Numbered from the stretch's first letter, positions 1 to 8,564 are shown. The stretch: DNA of 35,624 nt from Nocardia brasiliensis IFM 10847 (GCF_000710915.1 NZ_BAUA01000068.1:1-35624), one strand, 5' to 3'. Translations and numbers: made by a program. The notes: a model not told the origin generated them from the sequence alone.

Positions 1-1
1 C

Positions 2-916
2 CAAGGGCTCACGTTGGTGCAGCAGAACTTCACGCCCGGTCTGGTGTCGCCGATCGAGGTGGTCGTGACCGGCGCCGCCGACACCCCCCTCACCGCCGAC
101 GCTCGCGCCGAAGGGGACCGGCTCATCGGCGAGTTCTCCCGCGACCCCCGGATCGCGGCGGTGCTGCCGCAGTACGCGCAGGGCAGGATGTTCGCGGCGG
201 TCGTGCCCAAGGCCTCCTTCGAGTCGACCGAGTCCGCCGATCTGGTGACCGATATCCGGTCCCGCGCAGCGACTCTGACGCATGCCGAGGTGAGGGTCGG
301 CGGCACGTCCGCGTTGTTCGTCGATGTGTCGCACCGGATCACCGACCGCTTCCCGTGGGTGATCACGCTGGTGCTCGCGATCTCGCTCGGCTTCCTCGTC
401 GTCGCGTTCCGCAGTATCGTGCTCGCGCTCAAGGCGATCGCGATGAACCTGCTCGCCACCGGCGCGGCGCTCGGCATCACCGTCGCGGTGTTCCAGCACG
501 GTGTCGGCGCGGGCGTGCTCGGGTTCCAGAGCACCGGGTTCTTGCAGATCTATCTGCCGATGCTGGTGTTCGCGGTGCTGTTCGGTCTCTCGATGGACTA
601 CGAGGTGTTCCTCATCCGGCGGATGAAGGAACACTGGGATGTGCACGGGGACAACGCCGCTGCCGTCGCCGACGGCCTGCAGCGCACGGCCCGGCCGATC
701 ACCGCCGCGGCCGCCATCATGGTCGCCGTGTTCGCCAGCTTCGTGACCGCGGACGTGCTGGAGCTCAAGCAGATCGGCTTCGCGCTCGCGATCGCCATCG
801 CCATCGACGCGGTGCTGGTGCGACTGGTGCTGGTGCCGGCCTTCATGCGGCTGTTCGGCCGCTGGAATTGGTGGCTGCCGCAACGCAAACCGCGCGCACC
901 GCGGATGACTACCTGA
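2..916 (+). CDS. MMPL/RND-family membrane transporter, C-terminal part (5' end outside window)
   Basis: The frame is open from the window edge, so only the last ~304 residues are present. They contain a short periplasmic segment followed by a run of hydrophobic helices with the MMPL signature GLSMDYEVFLIRRMK and a second polar helix pair, which is the second MMPL domain. Family members are proton-driven RND exporters that move lipids, siderophores or drugs across the inner membrane of mycolic-acid bacteria. The stop overlaps the stop of the convergent TetR gene by 8 bp, so the two end tail to tail. The TTG at 14 is an internal codon and not a believable start. The substrate cannot be deduced. 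Confidence 0.9.
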   Translation, partial: QGLTLVQQNFTPGLVSPIEVVVTGAADTPLTADARAEGDRLIGEFSRDPRIAAVLPQYAQGRMFAAVVPKASFESTESADLVTDIRSRAATLTHAEVRVGGTSALFVDVSHRITDRFPWVITLVLAISLGFLVVAFRSIVLALKAIAMNLLATGAALGITVAVFQHGVGAGVLGFQSTGFLQIYLPMLVFAVLFGLSMDYEVFLIRRMKEHWDVHGDNAAAVADGLQRTARPITAAAAIMVAVFASFVTADVLELKQIGFALAIAIAIDAVLVRLVLVPAFMRLFGRWNWWLPQRKPRAPRMTT

Positions 917-1541
917 ACATGGTCTCGACCTGATCGATGATCGACCCGAACGCCTCGGTGTAAACGTCTTTCAGCCGTCCGGCGAATCCCGTTCCGGCCC
1001 AATGATCCAGCGCGGCGACGCAGCCCCAGACCGCGGTGGCCGCGGCCATCCGCACCCGAAGATCGTTGGCGCCGAAGCCGGTTCGCTCCGCGACCAGCGT
1101 CCGGAACTCGTCTTCCAGCTCACGCATCTGCTTGGTCTGCCCTGCCCGGATCTCGGGCACCGCCGCGATGAACTGCAACCGCTGCCGGATTCGGTGCTCG
1201 GCCTCCGCGGTCAGCAGCGACTCGAGCAACACCGGGACGAGCAGCCGCCCGACCGCGATCAGCTCGGCCGGAGCGACGGTCTGCGGCCCGCCCGCGGTCC
1301 GGACCGCCTCGAGCACCTTCGGATCGGCCTCGTCGTACAGGACGAGCATCTCCTTGGTGCCGAAATAGCGGTAGACCGAACTCGGTGACACCTCCGCCGC
1401 GGCGGCGACCCGTTCGATCGTCACATTCCGATACCCGTGCGCGTCGAACAGATCCAGGGCGACCCGCTGGATTCGGCCCATCGCCTCGATCTTCCTGCGT
1501 TCCCAGGAGGTCGAGGAAAGCTCGGCAATGGCATCGGACAT
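909..1541 (-). CDS. TetR/AcrR family transcriptional regulator
   Basis: This encodes a 210-residue TetR repressor. The N-terminal helix-turn-helix is clear, with GYRNVTIERVAAAAEVSPSS followed by VYRYFGTKEML, the usual recognition helix and YF-K-E pattern. The remaining ~150 residues form the helical ligand-binding domain with no recognisable pocket. I chose the start at the MSDAIAEL methionine; an upstream in-frame start at 1580 would add 13 residues that run into the rpsA terminator region. It sits convergent to the MMPL transporter, and TetR-MMPL pairs are common in these bacteria, so it may control that exporter. That link is inferred. Confidence 0.85.
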   Translation of the reverse strand: MSDAIAELSSTSWERRKIEAMGRIQRVALDLFDAHGYRNVTIERVAAAAEVSPSSVYRYFGTKEMLVLYDEADPKVLEAVRTAGGPQTVAPAELIAVGRLLVPVLLESLLTAEAEHRIRQRLQFIAAVPEIRAGQTKQMRELEDEFRTLVAERTGFGANDLRVRMAAATAVWGCVAALDHWAGTGFAGRLKDVYTEAFGSIIDQVETMFR

Positions 1542-1611
1542 CACACCAACGATACCGGCCGCCGCTACCTGCCACGGCATTCCGCAGCGGTCCGGCCACC
1601 TGCGAAAAGGG

Positions 1612-1644
1612 CGAAGGCCCCGGTCCAGCGGACCGGGGCCTTCG
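1612..1644 (-). terminator. Rho-independent terminator of rpsA
   Basis: A perfect 14-bp stem GAAGGCCCCGGTCC with a 3-base loop, extended by one more C-G pair, lies 14 bases past the rpsA stop. On the minus strand it is followed by a short T run (CCCTTTTC). It separates rpsA from the downstream TetR gene on the same strand. Confidence 0.9.
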
Positions 1645-1658
1645 TCGTGCTTGTTCTA

Positions 1659-3131
1659 TCAGGCGTTGCCGGAGAGCTTCTCCCGCAGAGCCGCCAGCTG
1701 CGCGTCGCTGGCCAGCGAACCACCGGCCGACTCGGACGAGCTGGAGGACGAGGACGCCTGCGAACCGCTCTCGGAGGAGTAGTTCGAGGAGCCGCCGCCG
1801 TTCGCGGCCTCGGCCGCGGCGTCGGCCGCCATCTTCTCCATCTGCGCGGTGTGCATCTTGTGGCGACGCTCCGCCTCGGCGTAGCGGCCTTCCCACTCTT
1901 CGCGCTGCTTGTCGAAGCCCTCGAGCCACTCGTTGGTGTCGGGATCGAAGCCCTCGGGGAAGATGTAGTTGCCCTGCTCGTCGTAGCTGTCGGCCATGCC
2001 GTACTTCGACGGGTCGAACTCGGCGTGGTAGTCCTCGTTCGCCTGCTTCAGCGACAGCGAGATCCGGCGACGCTCCAGGTCGATGTCGATGACCTTGACC
2101 ATCGCGTCGTCGCCGACCGCGACCACCTGGTCCGGGACCTCCACGTGGCGCTCGGCCAGCTCGGAGATGTGCACCAAGCCCTCGATGCCCTCTTCGACAC
2201 GCACGAACGCGCCGAACGGAACCAGCTTGGTGACCTTGCCCGGCACGATCTGGCCGATCGCGTGGGTGCGGGCGAACTGACGCCACGGGTCTTCCTGGGT
2301 CGCCTTGAGCGAGAGCGAAACCCGCTCGCGATCCAGATCGACGTCGAGCACCTCGACGGTGACCTCGGTGCCGACCTCGACGACCTCGGACGGGTGGTCG
2401 ATGTGCTTCCAGGACAGCTCGGAGACGTGCACCAGACCGTCGACGCCGCCCAGGTCCACGAAGGCACCGAAGTTGACGATCGAGGAGACCACACCCTTGC
2501 GGACCTGGCCCTTCTGCAGCTGGTGCAGGAACTCGCTGCGCACCTCGGACTGGGTCTGCTCCAGCCAGGCGCGGCGGGACAGGACCACGTTGTTGCGGTT
2601 CTTGTCCAGCTCGATGATCTTGGCCTCGATCTCCTTGCCGACGTACGGCTGGAGGTCGCGGACGCGACGCATCTCGACCAGCGAGGCGGGCAGGAAGCCG
2701 CGGAGACCGATGTCGAGGATCAGGCCGCCCTTGACGACCTCGATGACGGTGCCCTTGACGGCCTCGTCCTTCTCCTTGAGCTCCTCGATCGTGCCCCACG
2801 CGCGCTCGTACTGCGCCCGCTTCTTCGACAGGATCAGGCGGCCTTCCTTGTCCTCCTTGGTGAGAACAAGAGCCTCGACCTCATCGCCCACGGAAACGAC
2901 CTCGTTCGGGTCGACATCGTGCTTGATGGAGAGTTCGCGGGAAGGGATGACGCCTTCGGTCTTGTAACCGATGTCGAGCAGGACCTCGTCGCGGTCGACC
3001 TTGACGATGGTTCCTTCGACGATGTCGCCGTCGTTGAAGTACTTGATCGTGGCGTCGATGGCGGCGAGGAAATCCTCGGCGGAGCCGATGTCGTTGACGG
3101 CTACCTGCGGCGAGGTGACGGTGGTGGGCAT
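1659..3131 (-). CDS. rpsA: 30S ribosomal protein S1
   Basis: The 490-residue product has four S1/OB-fold RNA-binding repeats (about residues 35-105, 125-190, 205-275 and 290-360) and a low-complexity Ser/Gly/Ala tail ending in SLASDAQLAALREKLSGNA, as in mycobacterial RpsA. S1 helps mRNA binding on the 30S subunit, and in M. tuberculosis the protein has been linked to trans-translation and pyrazinamide action. The start was set at MPTTVTSPQVAVNDIG because this matches the mycobacterial N terminus; 32 further upstream codons are open but non-conserved. The tail before the last 20 residues is a variable Ser run (ASSSSSSSES). Housekeeping gene with its own terminator. Confidence 0.97.
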   Translation of the reverse strand: MPTTVTSPQVAVNDIGSAEDFLAAIDATIKYFNDGDIVEGTIVKVDRDEVLLDIGYKTEGVIPSRELSIKHDVDPNEVVSVGDEVEALVLTKEDKEGRLILSKKRAQYERAWGTIEELKEKDEAVKGTVIEVVKGGLILDIGLRGFLPASLVEMRRVRDLQPYVGKEIEAKIIELDKNRNNVVLSRRAWLEQTQSEVRSEFLHQLQKGQVRKGVVSSIVNFGAFVDLGGVDGLVHVSELSWKHIDHPSEVVEVGTEVTVEVLDVDLDRERVSLSLKATQEDPWRQFARTHAIGQIVPGKVTKLVPFGAFVRVEEGIEGLVHISELAERHVEVPDQVVAVGDDAMVKVIDIDLERRRISLSLKQANEDYHAEFDPSKYGMADSYDEQGNYIFPEGFDPDTNEWLEGFDKQREEWEGRYAEAERRHKMHTAQMEKMAADAAAEAANGGGSSNYSSESGSQASSSSSSSESAGGSLASDAQLAALREKLSGNA

Positions 3132-3468
3132 ATGTCGGTTTGCTCCGGACGGATTGTGGTCGGTTGCGGACATTGGAACTTTCGGTACGCTGGCGAATTC
3201 ACCGCGGTGAAGTGAAGACGGACACAAGGAACGTACCGCACGTAACGCACGTGAAACTCAGCACGGGTGGTTGACTCCGGTACGGCTGTACAGAAGGCAC
3301 TCGCGCGTTCAGCGTACGCGACCTTGGTCCGGCCGGGCAAACCGGTCCGGCCGCCACGCCGTCGAGTCATTCCCCGGACCGGGCACAGCAAGCGGGCGGC
3401 TATATATATGCGCGCACTCCCTGGTCCGCGCGCCGAGTGCCACACCCCCGGTCGATAAGCTGACGCCC
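3132..3468. promoter_or_regulatory. Divergent rpsA / methyltransferase intergenic region
   Basis: This 337-bp stretch carries no convincing gene. It must hold the rpsA promoter and a long 5' leader on the minus strand, and the methyltransferase promoter on the plus strand. Visible elements are an isolated AT patch (TATATATATG at 3401-3410), which could be a -10 element for either strand, and three tandem 9-bp units at 3231-3257 (ACGTACCGC, ACGTAACGC, ACGTGAAAC). I cannot place transcription starts with confidence. Confidence 0.5.
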
Positions 3469-4329
3469 GTGTCGGAAGATCGCCATGCAGAGGCAAACAC
3501 ACTGCTCGGGACCGCGGGAACGGCGCGAACCCGGATCGGCTCGGCCGCCAGCCAGCAGGCCAGCCGGCGCTGGTGGGACGCAGACGCCGGCCAGTACCAC
3601 CAGACGCATGCCGCGTTCCTCGGCGTGGATTCCCCAGACGGCGAATTCGTCTGGTGCCCGGAGGGCCTGCACGAGGGCGATATGCGTTTCCTCGGCGAGG
3701 TCGCGGGCAAGCGGGTGCTCGAGATCGGCTGCGGTTCGGCGCCGTGCGCACGCTGGCTGGCGGGGCAGGGCGCACACCCGGTCGGGCTGGATCTCTCGAT
3801 GGGCATGCTGACCCGCGGGCTCGACGCGATGCGACGCGGCGGACCGCAGGTGCCGCTGGTCCAGGCGGGCGCGGAGGCGCTGCCGTTCGCCGACGAATCC
3901 TTCGACCTGGCCTGCTCGGCGTTCGGCGCGATCCCGTTCGTCGCCGACTCGGCTCAGGTGATGCGCGAGGTGGCCCGGGTGCTGCGGCCGGGCGGCCGCT
4001 GGGTCTTCTCGGTGAACCACCCGATGCGCTGGATCTTTCCCGACGATCCCGGCCCGGCCGGGCTCACCGCCGCCATCCCCTATTTCGATCGCACCCCGTA
4101 TGTCGAGGTGGACGGCGCGGGCGAGCCGACCTACGTCGAACATCACCGCACCGTCGGGGATCGCGTCCGCGAGATCGTGTCCGCCGGCCTGCTGCTGGTG
4201 GACCTCGTCGAGCCGGACTGGCCCGAATGGCTGGACCGCGAATGGGGTCAGTGGAGTCCGCTGCGCGGGGAGATCTTCCCCGGAACCGCGATCTTCATCG
4301 CGCAGAAGCCGGACTCGCCCGGACTTTGA
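3469..4329 (+). CDS. Class I SAM-dependent methyltransferase
   Basis: The 286-residue protein has a Rossmann-type methyltransferase core. Motif I is VLEIGCGSAPCARWLAGQG, the acidic end of strand 2 is VGLDLS, motif II/III surrounds QAGAEALPFADESFDLACS, and a LRPGGRWVFSVNHP strand follows. This is the Methyltransf_11 pattern. The GTG start (VSEDRHAEAN) was chosen because the open frame continues far upstream into the promoter region with Arg-rich, non-protein-like sequence. It sits next to rpsA, an arrangement I believe is conserved in Nocardia. The substrate is unknown; the C-terminal PDWPEWLDREWGQWSP stretch looks family-specific. Confidence 0.88.
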   Translation: MSEDRHAEANTLLGTAGTARTRIGSAASQQASRRWWDADAGQYHQTHAAFLGVDSPDGEFVWCPEGLHEGDMRFLGEVAGKRVLEIGCGSAPCARWLAGQGAHPVGLDLSMGMLTRGLDAMRRGGPQVPLVQAGAEALPFADESFDLACSAFGAIPFVADSAQVMREVARVLRPGGRWVFSVNHPMRWIFPDDPGPAGLTAAIPYFDRTPYVEVDGAGEPTYVEHHRTVGDRVREIVSAGLLLVDLVEPDWPEWLDREWGQWSPLRGEIFPGTAIFIAQKPDSPGL

Positions 4330-4333
4330 TGCT

Positions 4334-4367
4334 TCGCACCCGCTGTGGCCGGCCATAGCGGGTGCGA
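4334..4367. terminator. Shared hairpin between convergent genes
   Basis: An inverted repeat with 11-bp perfect arms (TCGCACCCGCT / AGCGGGTGCGA) encloses a second palindrome, TGGCCGGCCA, so almost the whole 34 bases can pair. It lies 5 bases after the methyltransferase stop and 24 bases before the stop of the convergent gene. It lacks a strong T run. It most likely works as a bidirectional terminator. Confidence 0.7.
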
Positions 4368-4390
4368 GAACACGGACGGGGTGCGGGCGT

Positions 4391-4987
4391 TCAGATCTGC
4401 GGCCCGGGGAACGGGGGCAGCGCCGCGAAACCGGGATCGACCTTGGCGGTGGGGACCGTCCGGGCGACCCAGCGGCGGGCCCGGCTCACCGGATGGTCGG
4501 GAAACTGCTCGTCCCAACGAACTTCGTCGGCGATGTTGTAGGGCAGCTTGCCGCGCAGGCCGGGCGCGTACGGGTGCGGCGGGAACATGTGCTGCGGGCC
4601 GAGCTGGGTCATCAAAGCCGCCTCCCGCAGGCCGGTGGTGCCGAACTCGGGGCACAGGATCTGGAACACCGCGCTGCACCGGTCTTTCGGCACCACGATC
4701 GAGGCCGCGAAGACCAGACCGCGATCCCGGTTCGGCAGCGGCAACTTCTCGACCCGCAACAGGCCGGGCAACTTGTCGACCCACACGAGGAAAGCCTCGA
4801 CCAGACAACCCGATTCGGCCGAGATCTCCGCGAGCCGGGTGCGCAGCGTGTCGAGGTCTTCCAGTGGCGCGGGCAGGTCGGGCACCACGTCGTGGTAGGT
4901 CAGCGTGACGATGTCGCCGGTGCTGTGATCCCCCCAGGTGTTGGTGTCCATCTGTTGCAGTCCGGTGATATCGAACGAGATCGGCAC
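4391..4987 (-). CDS. Conserved actinobacterial protein of unknown function
   Basis: The 198-residue product has no signal peptide, no membrane segment and no motif I can name. It reads as a real globular protein, with balanced composition and phrases such as TGDIVTLTYHDVVPDLPAPL, GLVFAASIVVPKDRCSAVFQ and LPYNIADEVRWDEQFPDHPV. The GTG start (VPISFDITGL) was chosen because it follows a GGGCGG stretch and the upstream codons are Arg-rich. I have an impression of similar lengths and phrases in Nocardia and Mycobacterium hypothetical proteins but cannot verify it. It is convergent with the methyltransferase and downstream of the SPFH/RHH unit on the same strand. Confidence 0.7.
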   Translation of the reverse strand: MPISFDITGLQQMDTNTWGDHSTGDIVTLTYHDVVPDLPAPLEDLDTLRTRLAEISAESGCLVEAFLVWVDKLPGLLRVEKLPLPNRDRGLVFAASIVVPKDRCSAVFQILCPEFGTTGLREAALMTQLGPQHMFPPHPYAPGLRGKLPYNIADEVRWDEQFPDHPVSRARRWVARTVPTAKVDPGFAALPPFPGPQI

Positions 4988-5054
4988 CCGCCCACCGTAG
5001 CGGCGAACACGGCACGGCCGCACACCGAATTTCGTCGGTGTGCGGCACAGTGCC

Positions 5055-5207
5055 CTATTTCGGTTTGCGGCCCGCCTGTTCGAGCGCCAGCCGCAGCGCG
5101 TATTCGATCTGGGCGTTGACGCTGCGCAGGTCGTCGGCGGCCCACTTGGCGATTGCCTCGTGGATGCCGGGATCCAGTCGCAGCAGTAGCTTCTTGCGCT
5201 CAGCCAT
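5055..5207 (-). CDS. Small ribbon-helix-helix (Arc/HicB-type) DNA-binding protein
   Basis: This 50-residue gene reads MAERKKLLLRLDPGIHEAIA, then KWAADDLRSVNAQIEYALRL, then ALEQAGRKPK. This is the Arc/MetJ ribbon-helix-helix plan: a basic N terminus, a KLLLRL strand, helix A (PGIHEAIAKWAADD), then the SVNAQIEYALRLALEQ helix. The pattern R-S-x-N-x-x-I-E is typical of the family. It begins 12 bases after the stop of the SPFH gene on the same strand, so the two should be co-transcribed. It probably acts as the autoregulator, binding the palindrome upstream of the SPFH gene; no toxin partner is visible. The ribosome-binding site is weak, suggesting translational coupling. Confidence 0.82.
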   Translation of the reverse strand: MAERKKLLLRLDPGIHEAIAKWAADDLRSVNAQIEYALRLALEQAGRKPK

Positions 5208-5219
5208 GGGCTTCGGCGC

Positions 5220-6104
5220 TCAGCTGTAGAGCGAGCCGGTGTTCACGACGGGCTGGGTCGCTCGGTCGCCGCAGAGCACCACCAGCAGGTTGGACACCAT
5301 CGCGGCGCGGCGTTCCTCGTCGAGTTCCACCACCCCCTGCTCGGTGAGCCGGTCCAGCGCGAGGCTCACCATGCCGACCGCGCCCTCGACGATCTGCGTG
5401 CGGGCGGCGACCACTTGTGCGGCCTGCTGCCGGACCAGCATGGCCTGGGCGATCTCCGGCGCGTAGGCGAGGTGGGTGATGCGGGCCTCGAGCACCTCGA
5501 TGCCGGCCAGCTCGGTGCGGTCACGCAGCTCGACGGTGAGTTCCTCGGCCACCTCGCCACCGTCGCGCAGGCTGGTGCGGGTGTCGTCGTGCGAGTCGTA
5601 CGGGTGCGTGGTGGCCAGGTGGCGCACCGCGGCCTCGGACTGGGTCTGCACGTACTCCTCATAGTCGTCGACCGAGAAGGCGGCCTTGAAGCTGTCCACC
5701 ACCCGGTAGACCACCACGGCGGCGATCTCGACCGGGTTGCCGTCGGCGTCGTTGACCTTCAGCTTCTGCGTCTCGAAGTTGCGCACCCGCAACGAGATCC
5801 GCTTGCGATCGGTCAGCGGGAGCACCGAGAAGAAGCCGGGTTCGCTCACCGACCCGATGTAGCGGCCGAAGAACTGGACCACCTGGGCCTCGTTCGGGTT
5901 GACGATGGTCAAACCGGTCGCGCCCAGCAGCAGCACGAGCACCAGGAAGCTCGCGACGATCGCCCCGACCAGGGCGGGCACGTTCTGATCGTGCGCCATC
6001 GCGAGATACCCCAGTGCCGCGCCGCCGCCGAGCAACAAGGTGAGCACCAGCCAGGCCACCAGCACCAGGAAGCCGTTGACGTGGAACGCGGGACGTAGCT
6101 TCAT
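5220..6104 (-). CDS. SPFH/band 7 domain membrane protein (stomatin/slipin-like)
   Basis: The 294-residue protein has two N-terminal transmembrane helices (about 11-35 and 45-68). These are followed by an SPFH domain beginning at [20 protein letters not shown] and continuing through [22 protein letters not shown] and VVYRVVD. A coiled, Ala/Gln-rich helix ([20 protein letters not shown]) typical of the family follows near residue 220. SPFH proteins oligomerise on the membrane and scaffold protease or envelope-stress complexes. The start was set at the ATG (MKLRPAFH) because a GGAGG site ends five bases upstream; the in-frame TTG four codons earlier overlaps that site. It is the first gene of an operon with the 50-residue RHH protein. 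Confidence 0.92.
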   Translation of the reverse strand: MKLRPAFHVNGFLVLVAWLVLTLLLGGGAALGYLAMAHDQNVPALVGAIVASFLVLVLLLGATGLTIVNPNEAQVVQFFGRYIGSVSEPGFFSVLPLTDRKRISLRVRNFETQKLKVNDADGNPVEIAAVVVYRVVDSFKAAFSVDDYEEYVQTQSEAAVRHLATTHPYDSHDDTRTSLRDGGEVAEELTVELRDRTELAGIEVLEARITHLAYAPEIAQAMLVRQQAAQVVAARTQIVEGAVGMVSLALDRLTEQGVVELDEERRAAMVSNLLVVLCGDRATQPVVNTGSLYS

Positions 6105-6116
6105 GACATCCTCCAA

Positions 6117-6142
6117 CTATCAAAGTGATATCACCAAGATAG
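6117..6142. promoter_or_regulatory. Palindromic operator of the SPFH/RHH operon
   Basis: A perfect GTGATATCAC core (6125-6134) is flanked symmetrically, three bases out on each side, by CTATC (6117-6121) and GATAG (6138-6142). The whole 26-bp element is a two-tier palindrome that ends just upstream of the GGAGG ribosome-binding site. Repeated short GATA half-sites in alternating orientation suit a ribbon-helix-helix tetramer, so the RHH protein encoded downstream is the obvious candidate ligand. The pairing is inferred. Confidence 0.7.
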
Positions 6143-6210
6143 CAGACGGTCGCTCCGGATCCAGCATCACGAATTCGCATACAGCTCGGGTGCGACGAAC
6201 TGCCGGACGG

Positions 6211-7572
6211 TCAGCGCCGCGCCGGGCGGATGTTGCGGTTGAACCGGAACATGTTGTGCGGGTCGTACTCTGCCTTCAGCTCGGCGAGCCGGGCGTAGGT
6301 ATCGGCGCCGTAGCCGCCCCGGGTCTGCGCCTCGTCGGCGTCCGCGCCCGCCCCGTAGAGGAAGTTGAGGCTGTGGCCGAGCGTCCACGGTGCGAGCGCC
6401 GTCCGGATCGCCGCGTGGCTGTCCGGAGCGGTGCCCGCATTCCCGGCGTCCGTGATGACCCGGACGACGTACGCGGCTTCCCGATGGTCCACCGCGATCT
6501 CGGCACGGGGCTTCGCCAGGGCGCCCCCGAGGTGGCGGATATCGATCACAGCACCGGTATCGGAGTCCGGCCCGGCGGCGGAAAGCAAGGCGGACAACGT
6601 TTCTCCGGTGAGCGCGCCGAGCAGCGCGTTGGTGGCCGCGTACGCGTGCGGATGATCGGGATCGCTGTGGATGGTGTGCGATTCGGTGTAGGGCATGACG
6701 CGCAGGTCGTCCTTCAGCCGCTCGCCCACCGCCCGCAGCGGAGCGACCAAGCGCTCGCCGTCGGCGGCGCTACCGTGGTACGCGATCCGGAACGACGCCA
6801 CGAACCGGCCGCGCAGCGGCGCGGGTACCTGCGGGATATCGGGGAAACGCAGCATGGCCACGGTGGAGGTCAGCTCGTCGGGCACCGTCGCGGTCCAGTC
6901 CCGCCAGATTTCCAGTGCCCGCTCCACCAGCGGCGTATCGAACATCAGCTGGCCGCCGTATACCTCGGTGATCGGCAGCAGGCCGAGCACGACCGCGGTC
7001 ACCACGCCGAAATTTCCGCCGCTGCCCAGCGCCGCCGCGAACAACTCGTCACCGGGCTGCACCCGGCGCACCCGCCCGTCCGCGGTGACCAGCTCGAGCG
7101 CCTCGACATGCTCCGCCGCGTAGCCGAATTCCCTTGCCAGCAAGCCGATTCCGCCGCCGAGCAGATAGCCCACGACACCGACCGACGGCGAGGAGCCGAT
7201 CAGCGGCGCGAGCCCGTGCGCGGCGGCCGCCTCGACCAGCTCGCCCGCCCGCACACCGGCGCCGAGCCGTGCCGTGCACGTCTCGACATCGACCTCCAGG
7301 ATGTTCATGCGCCGGGTGCTGATCAGCACGCCGCCGTCCGCGGGGACCGACAGCCCGTGGCCGGTGGCCTGCACCGCCACCGGCAGCCCGTGCCGCGCGG
7401 CGTATTCGATGGCGGCGCGGACGTCCTCGGCGTGCCGGGCGCCGACGACCAGCGCCGGCTGATGTGGGTAGGCCGTCTGGAAGCCCGCGATCTCTTCGTC
7501 GTATCCGGCGTCGCCGGGACGGAAGACCGGGCCGGTGAAGGTATCGGTGATGTTTTCTGCGGTGTTCTCCAT
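6211..7572 (-). CDS. FAD-linked oxidoreductase, berberine-bridge-enzyme type
   Basis: The 453-residue protein has a PCMH/VAO-type FAD-binding N-terminal half and a C-terminal BBE motif (YDPHNMFRFNRNI). VAVQATGHG places His72 where such enzymes attach FAD through histidine. The second attachment Cys of bicovalent members is absent: SSPSVGVVGYLLGGGIG has Ser/Pro in that region, so FAD is probably mono-covalent. No signal peptide is seen. Relatives oxidise alcohols, sugars or natural-product intermediates with O2. It is divergent from a LysR regulator across a 71-bp gap, suggesting substrate-induced control. The specific substrate is unknown. Confidence 0.9.
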   Translation of the reverse strand: MENTAENITDTFTGPVFRPGDAGYDEEIAGFQTAYPHQPALVVGARHAEDVRAAIEYAARHGLPVAVQATGHGLSVPADGGVLISTRRMNILEVDVETCTARLGAGVRAGELVEAAAAHGLAPLIGSSPSVGVVGYLLGGGIGLLAREFGYAAEHVEALELVTADGRVRRVQPGDELFAAALGSGGNFGVVTAVVLGLLPITEVYGGQLMFDTPLVERALEIWRDWTATVPDELTSTVAMLRFPDIPQVPAPLRGRFVASFRIAYHGSAADGERLVAPLRAVGERLKDDLRVMPYTESHTIHSDPDHPHAYAATNALLGALTGETLSALLSAAGPDSDTGAVIDIRHLGGALAKPRAEIAVDHREAAYVVRVITDAGNAGTAPDSHAAIRTALAPWTLGHSLNFLYGAGADADEAQTRGGYGADTYARLAELKAEYDPHNMFRFNRNIRPARR

Positions 7573-7643
7573 GACTTCGACCCTGCCCGCGGGGCAGTGA
7601 GAAGTACAACAGATAGATCTTCTCGCAACTAGAATGAACAGTT
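7573..7643. promoter_or_regulatory. Divergent promoter region, flavoenzyme / LysR
   Basis: This short AT-rich gap separates the two divergent starts. It contains an AGAAG (7600-7604) and CTTCT (7619-7623) inverted pair and a T-N11-A spaced arrangement of the kind LysR proteins bind. The exact operator cannot be chosen from one sequence. Confidence 0.45.
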
Positions 7644-8558
7644 ATGGAACTGCGTCAGCTGCGCTACTTCGTCACGGTGGTCGAGGAGGCGAACTTCACC
7701 CGGGCCGCCGCGCGACTGCACCTCGCCCAGCCGGGACTGAGCGCGCAGATCCGGCAGCTCGAACGCGAACTCGGCCAGCAGTTGCTCGACCGTGGCGCCC
7801 GCACGGTGACGCCCACCGAGGTCGGCGCGGCGGTGCTGGCCCACGCCCGCGCCGCGCTCGCCGCGACCGAGCGCATCACCGCGACGGTGGACGAATTCAC
7901 CGGGCTGCTGCGCGGCCAGGTCCGTGTCGGCTTGATCTCGGGCGCGGCCACCGAGGAGTTCGACGTGGCCGGCGTGCTCGCCGACTTCCACGACGACCAT
8001 CCCCAGGTGGGCATCAGCCTCACCGAGGACACCTCCGAACGCATGCTCGCCGCGCTCGGCCGCGGCGACCTGGATCTCGCGTTGATCGGATTGACCGGCG
8101 CGCCGATGGATTCCGGAATCGGCATGGATGTGGTGCTGGAGACCGCGGTGGTGGCCGCGGTCGCGGCAGCGGACCGGACGCACGGCGCGCAGATCGCCCT
8201 CGACGCGCTGCGCGAGCAGCCGCTGATCTGCCTGCCGCCCGGTACCGGCCTGCGCGGCGTCTTCGAACTTTCCTGCGCGGCAGCCGGTTTCACACCGAAC
8301 ATCGCCTTCGAGGCGGCCGCTCCCCCGCTGCTGCTGCAACTGGCGGCCCGTGGCCTCGGCATCGCGGTCGTCCCCGAGCTCACGGCCGCGGAAGCGGCGG
8401 CGTTCGGGGTCCGCGTGGTCCGGATCGTGCGGCCCGAGATGCACGGCAGGCTCGCGCTGGTGTGGCGGGCCGACCGGCCGGGCACTCCGGCCGCCAAAGT
8501 GCTGCTGGGTCAGCTACGGATCGCGCTGGGCGGCAGAACAACCCCGTCCGAGGCTTAG
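7644..8558 (+). CDS. LysR family transcriptional regulator
   Basis: The 304-residue regulator begins MELRQLRYFVTVVEEANFTR, the canonical LysR winged HTH, with the recognition helix in AARLHLAQPGLSAQIRQLER. A linker helix and a periplasmic-binding-protein-like effector domain follow (about 90-295; GQVRVGLISG, RGDLDLALIG, RGLGIAVVPE). The ATG start gives the exact family N terminus. It is divergent from the berberine-bridge-type oxidase and most likely controls it and itself; the co-inducer is unknown. The stop is followed at once by a strong hairpin. Confidence 0.94.
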   Translation: MELRQLRYFVTVVEEANFTRAAARLHLAQPGLSAQIRQLERELGQQLLDRGARTVTPTEVGAAVLAHARAALAATERITATVDEFTGLLRGQVRVGLISGAATEEFDVAGVLADFHDDHPQVGISLTEDTSERMLAALGRGDLDLALIGLTGAPMDSGIGMDVVLETAVVAAVAAADRTHGAQIALDALREQPLICLPPGTGLRGVFELSCAAAGFTPNIAFEAAAPPLLLQLAARGLGIAVVPELTAAEAAAFGVRVVRIVRPEMHGRLALVWRADRPGTPAAKVLLGQLRIALGGRTTPSEA

Positions 8559-8564
8559 GGCCAC

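Noticed and set aside
1437..3215. Long plus-strand open frame opposite rpsA (592 codons)
   Set aside because: It is the antisense of rpsA. Its Leu/Val/Asp-rich composition is what antisense of GC-rich codons gives, and no motif or ribosome-binding site supports it.
3132..3227. N-terminal extension of rpsA by 32 codons
   Set aside because: The mycobacterial protein begins at the MP-TVTSPQ point, and the extra residues look like leader sequence.
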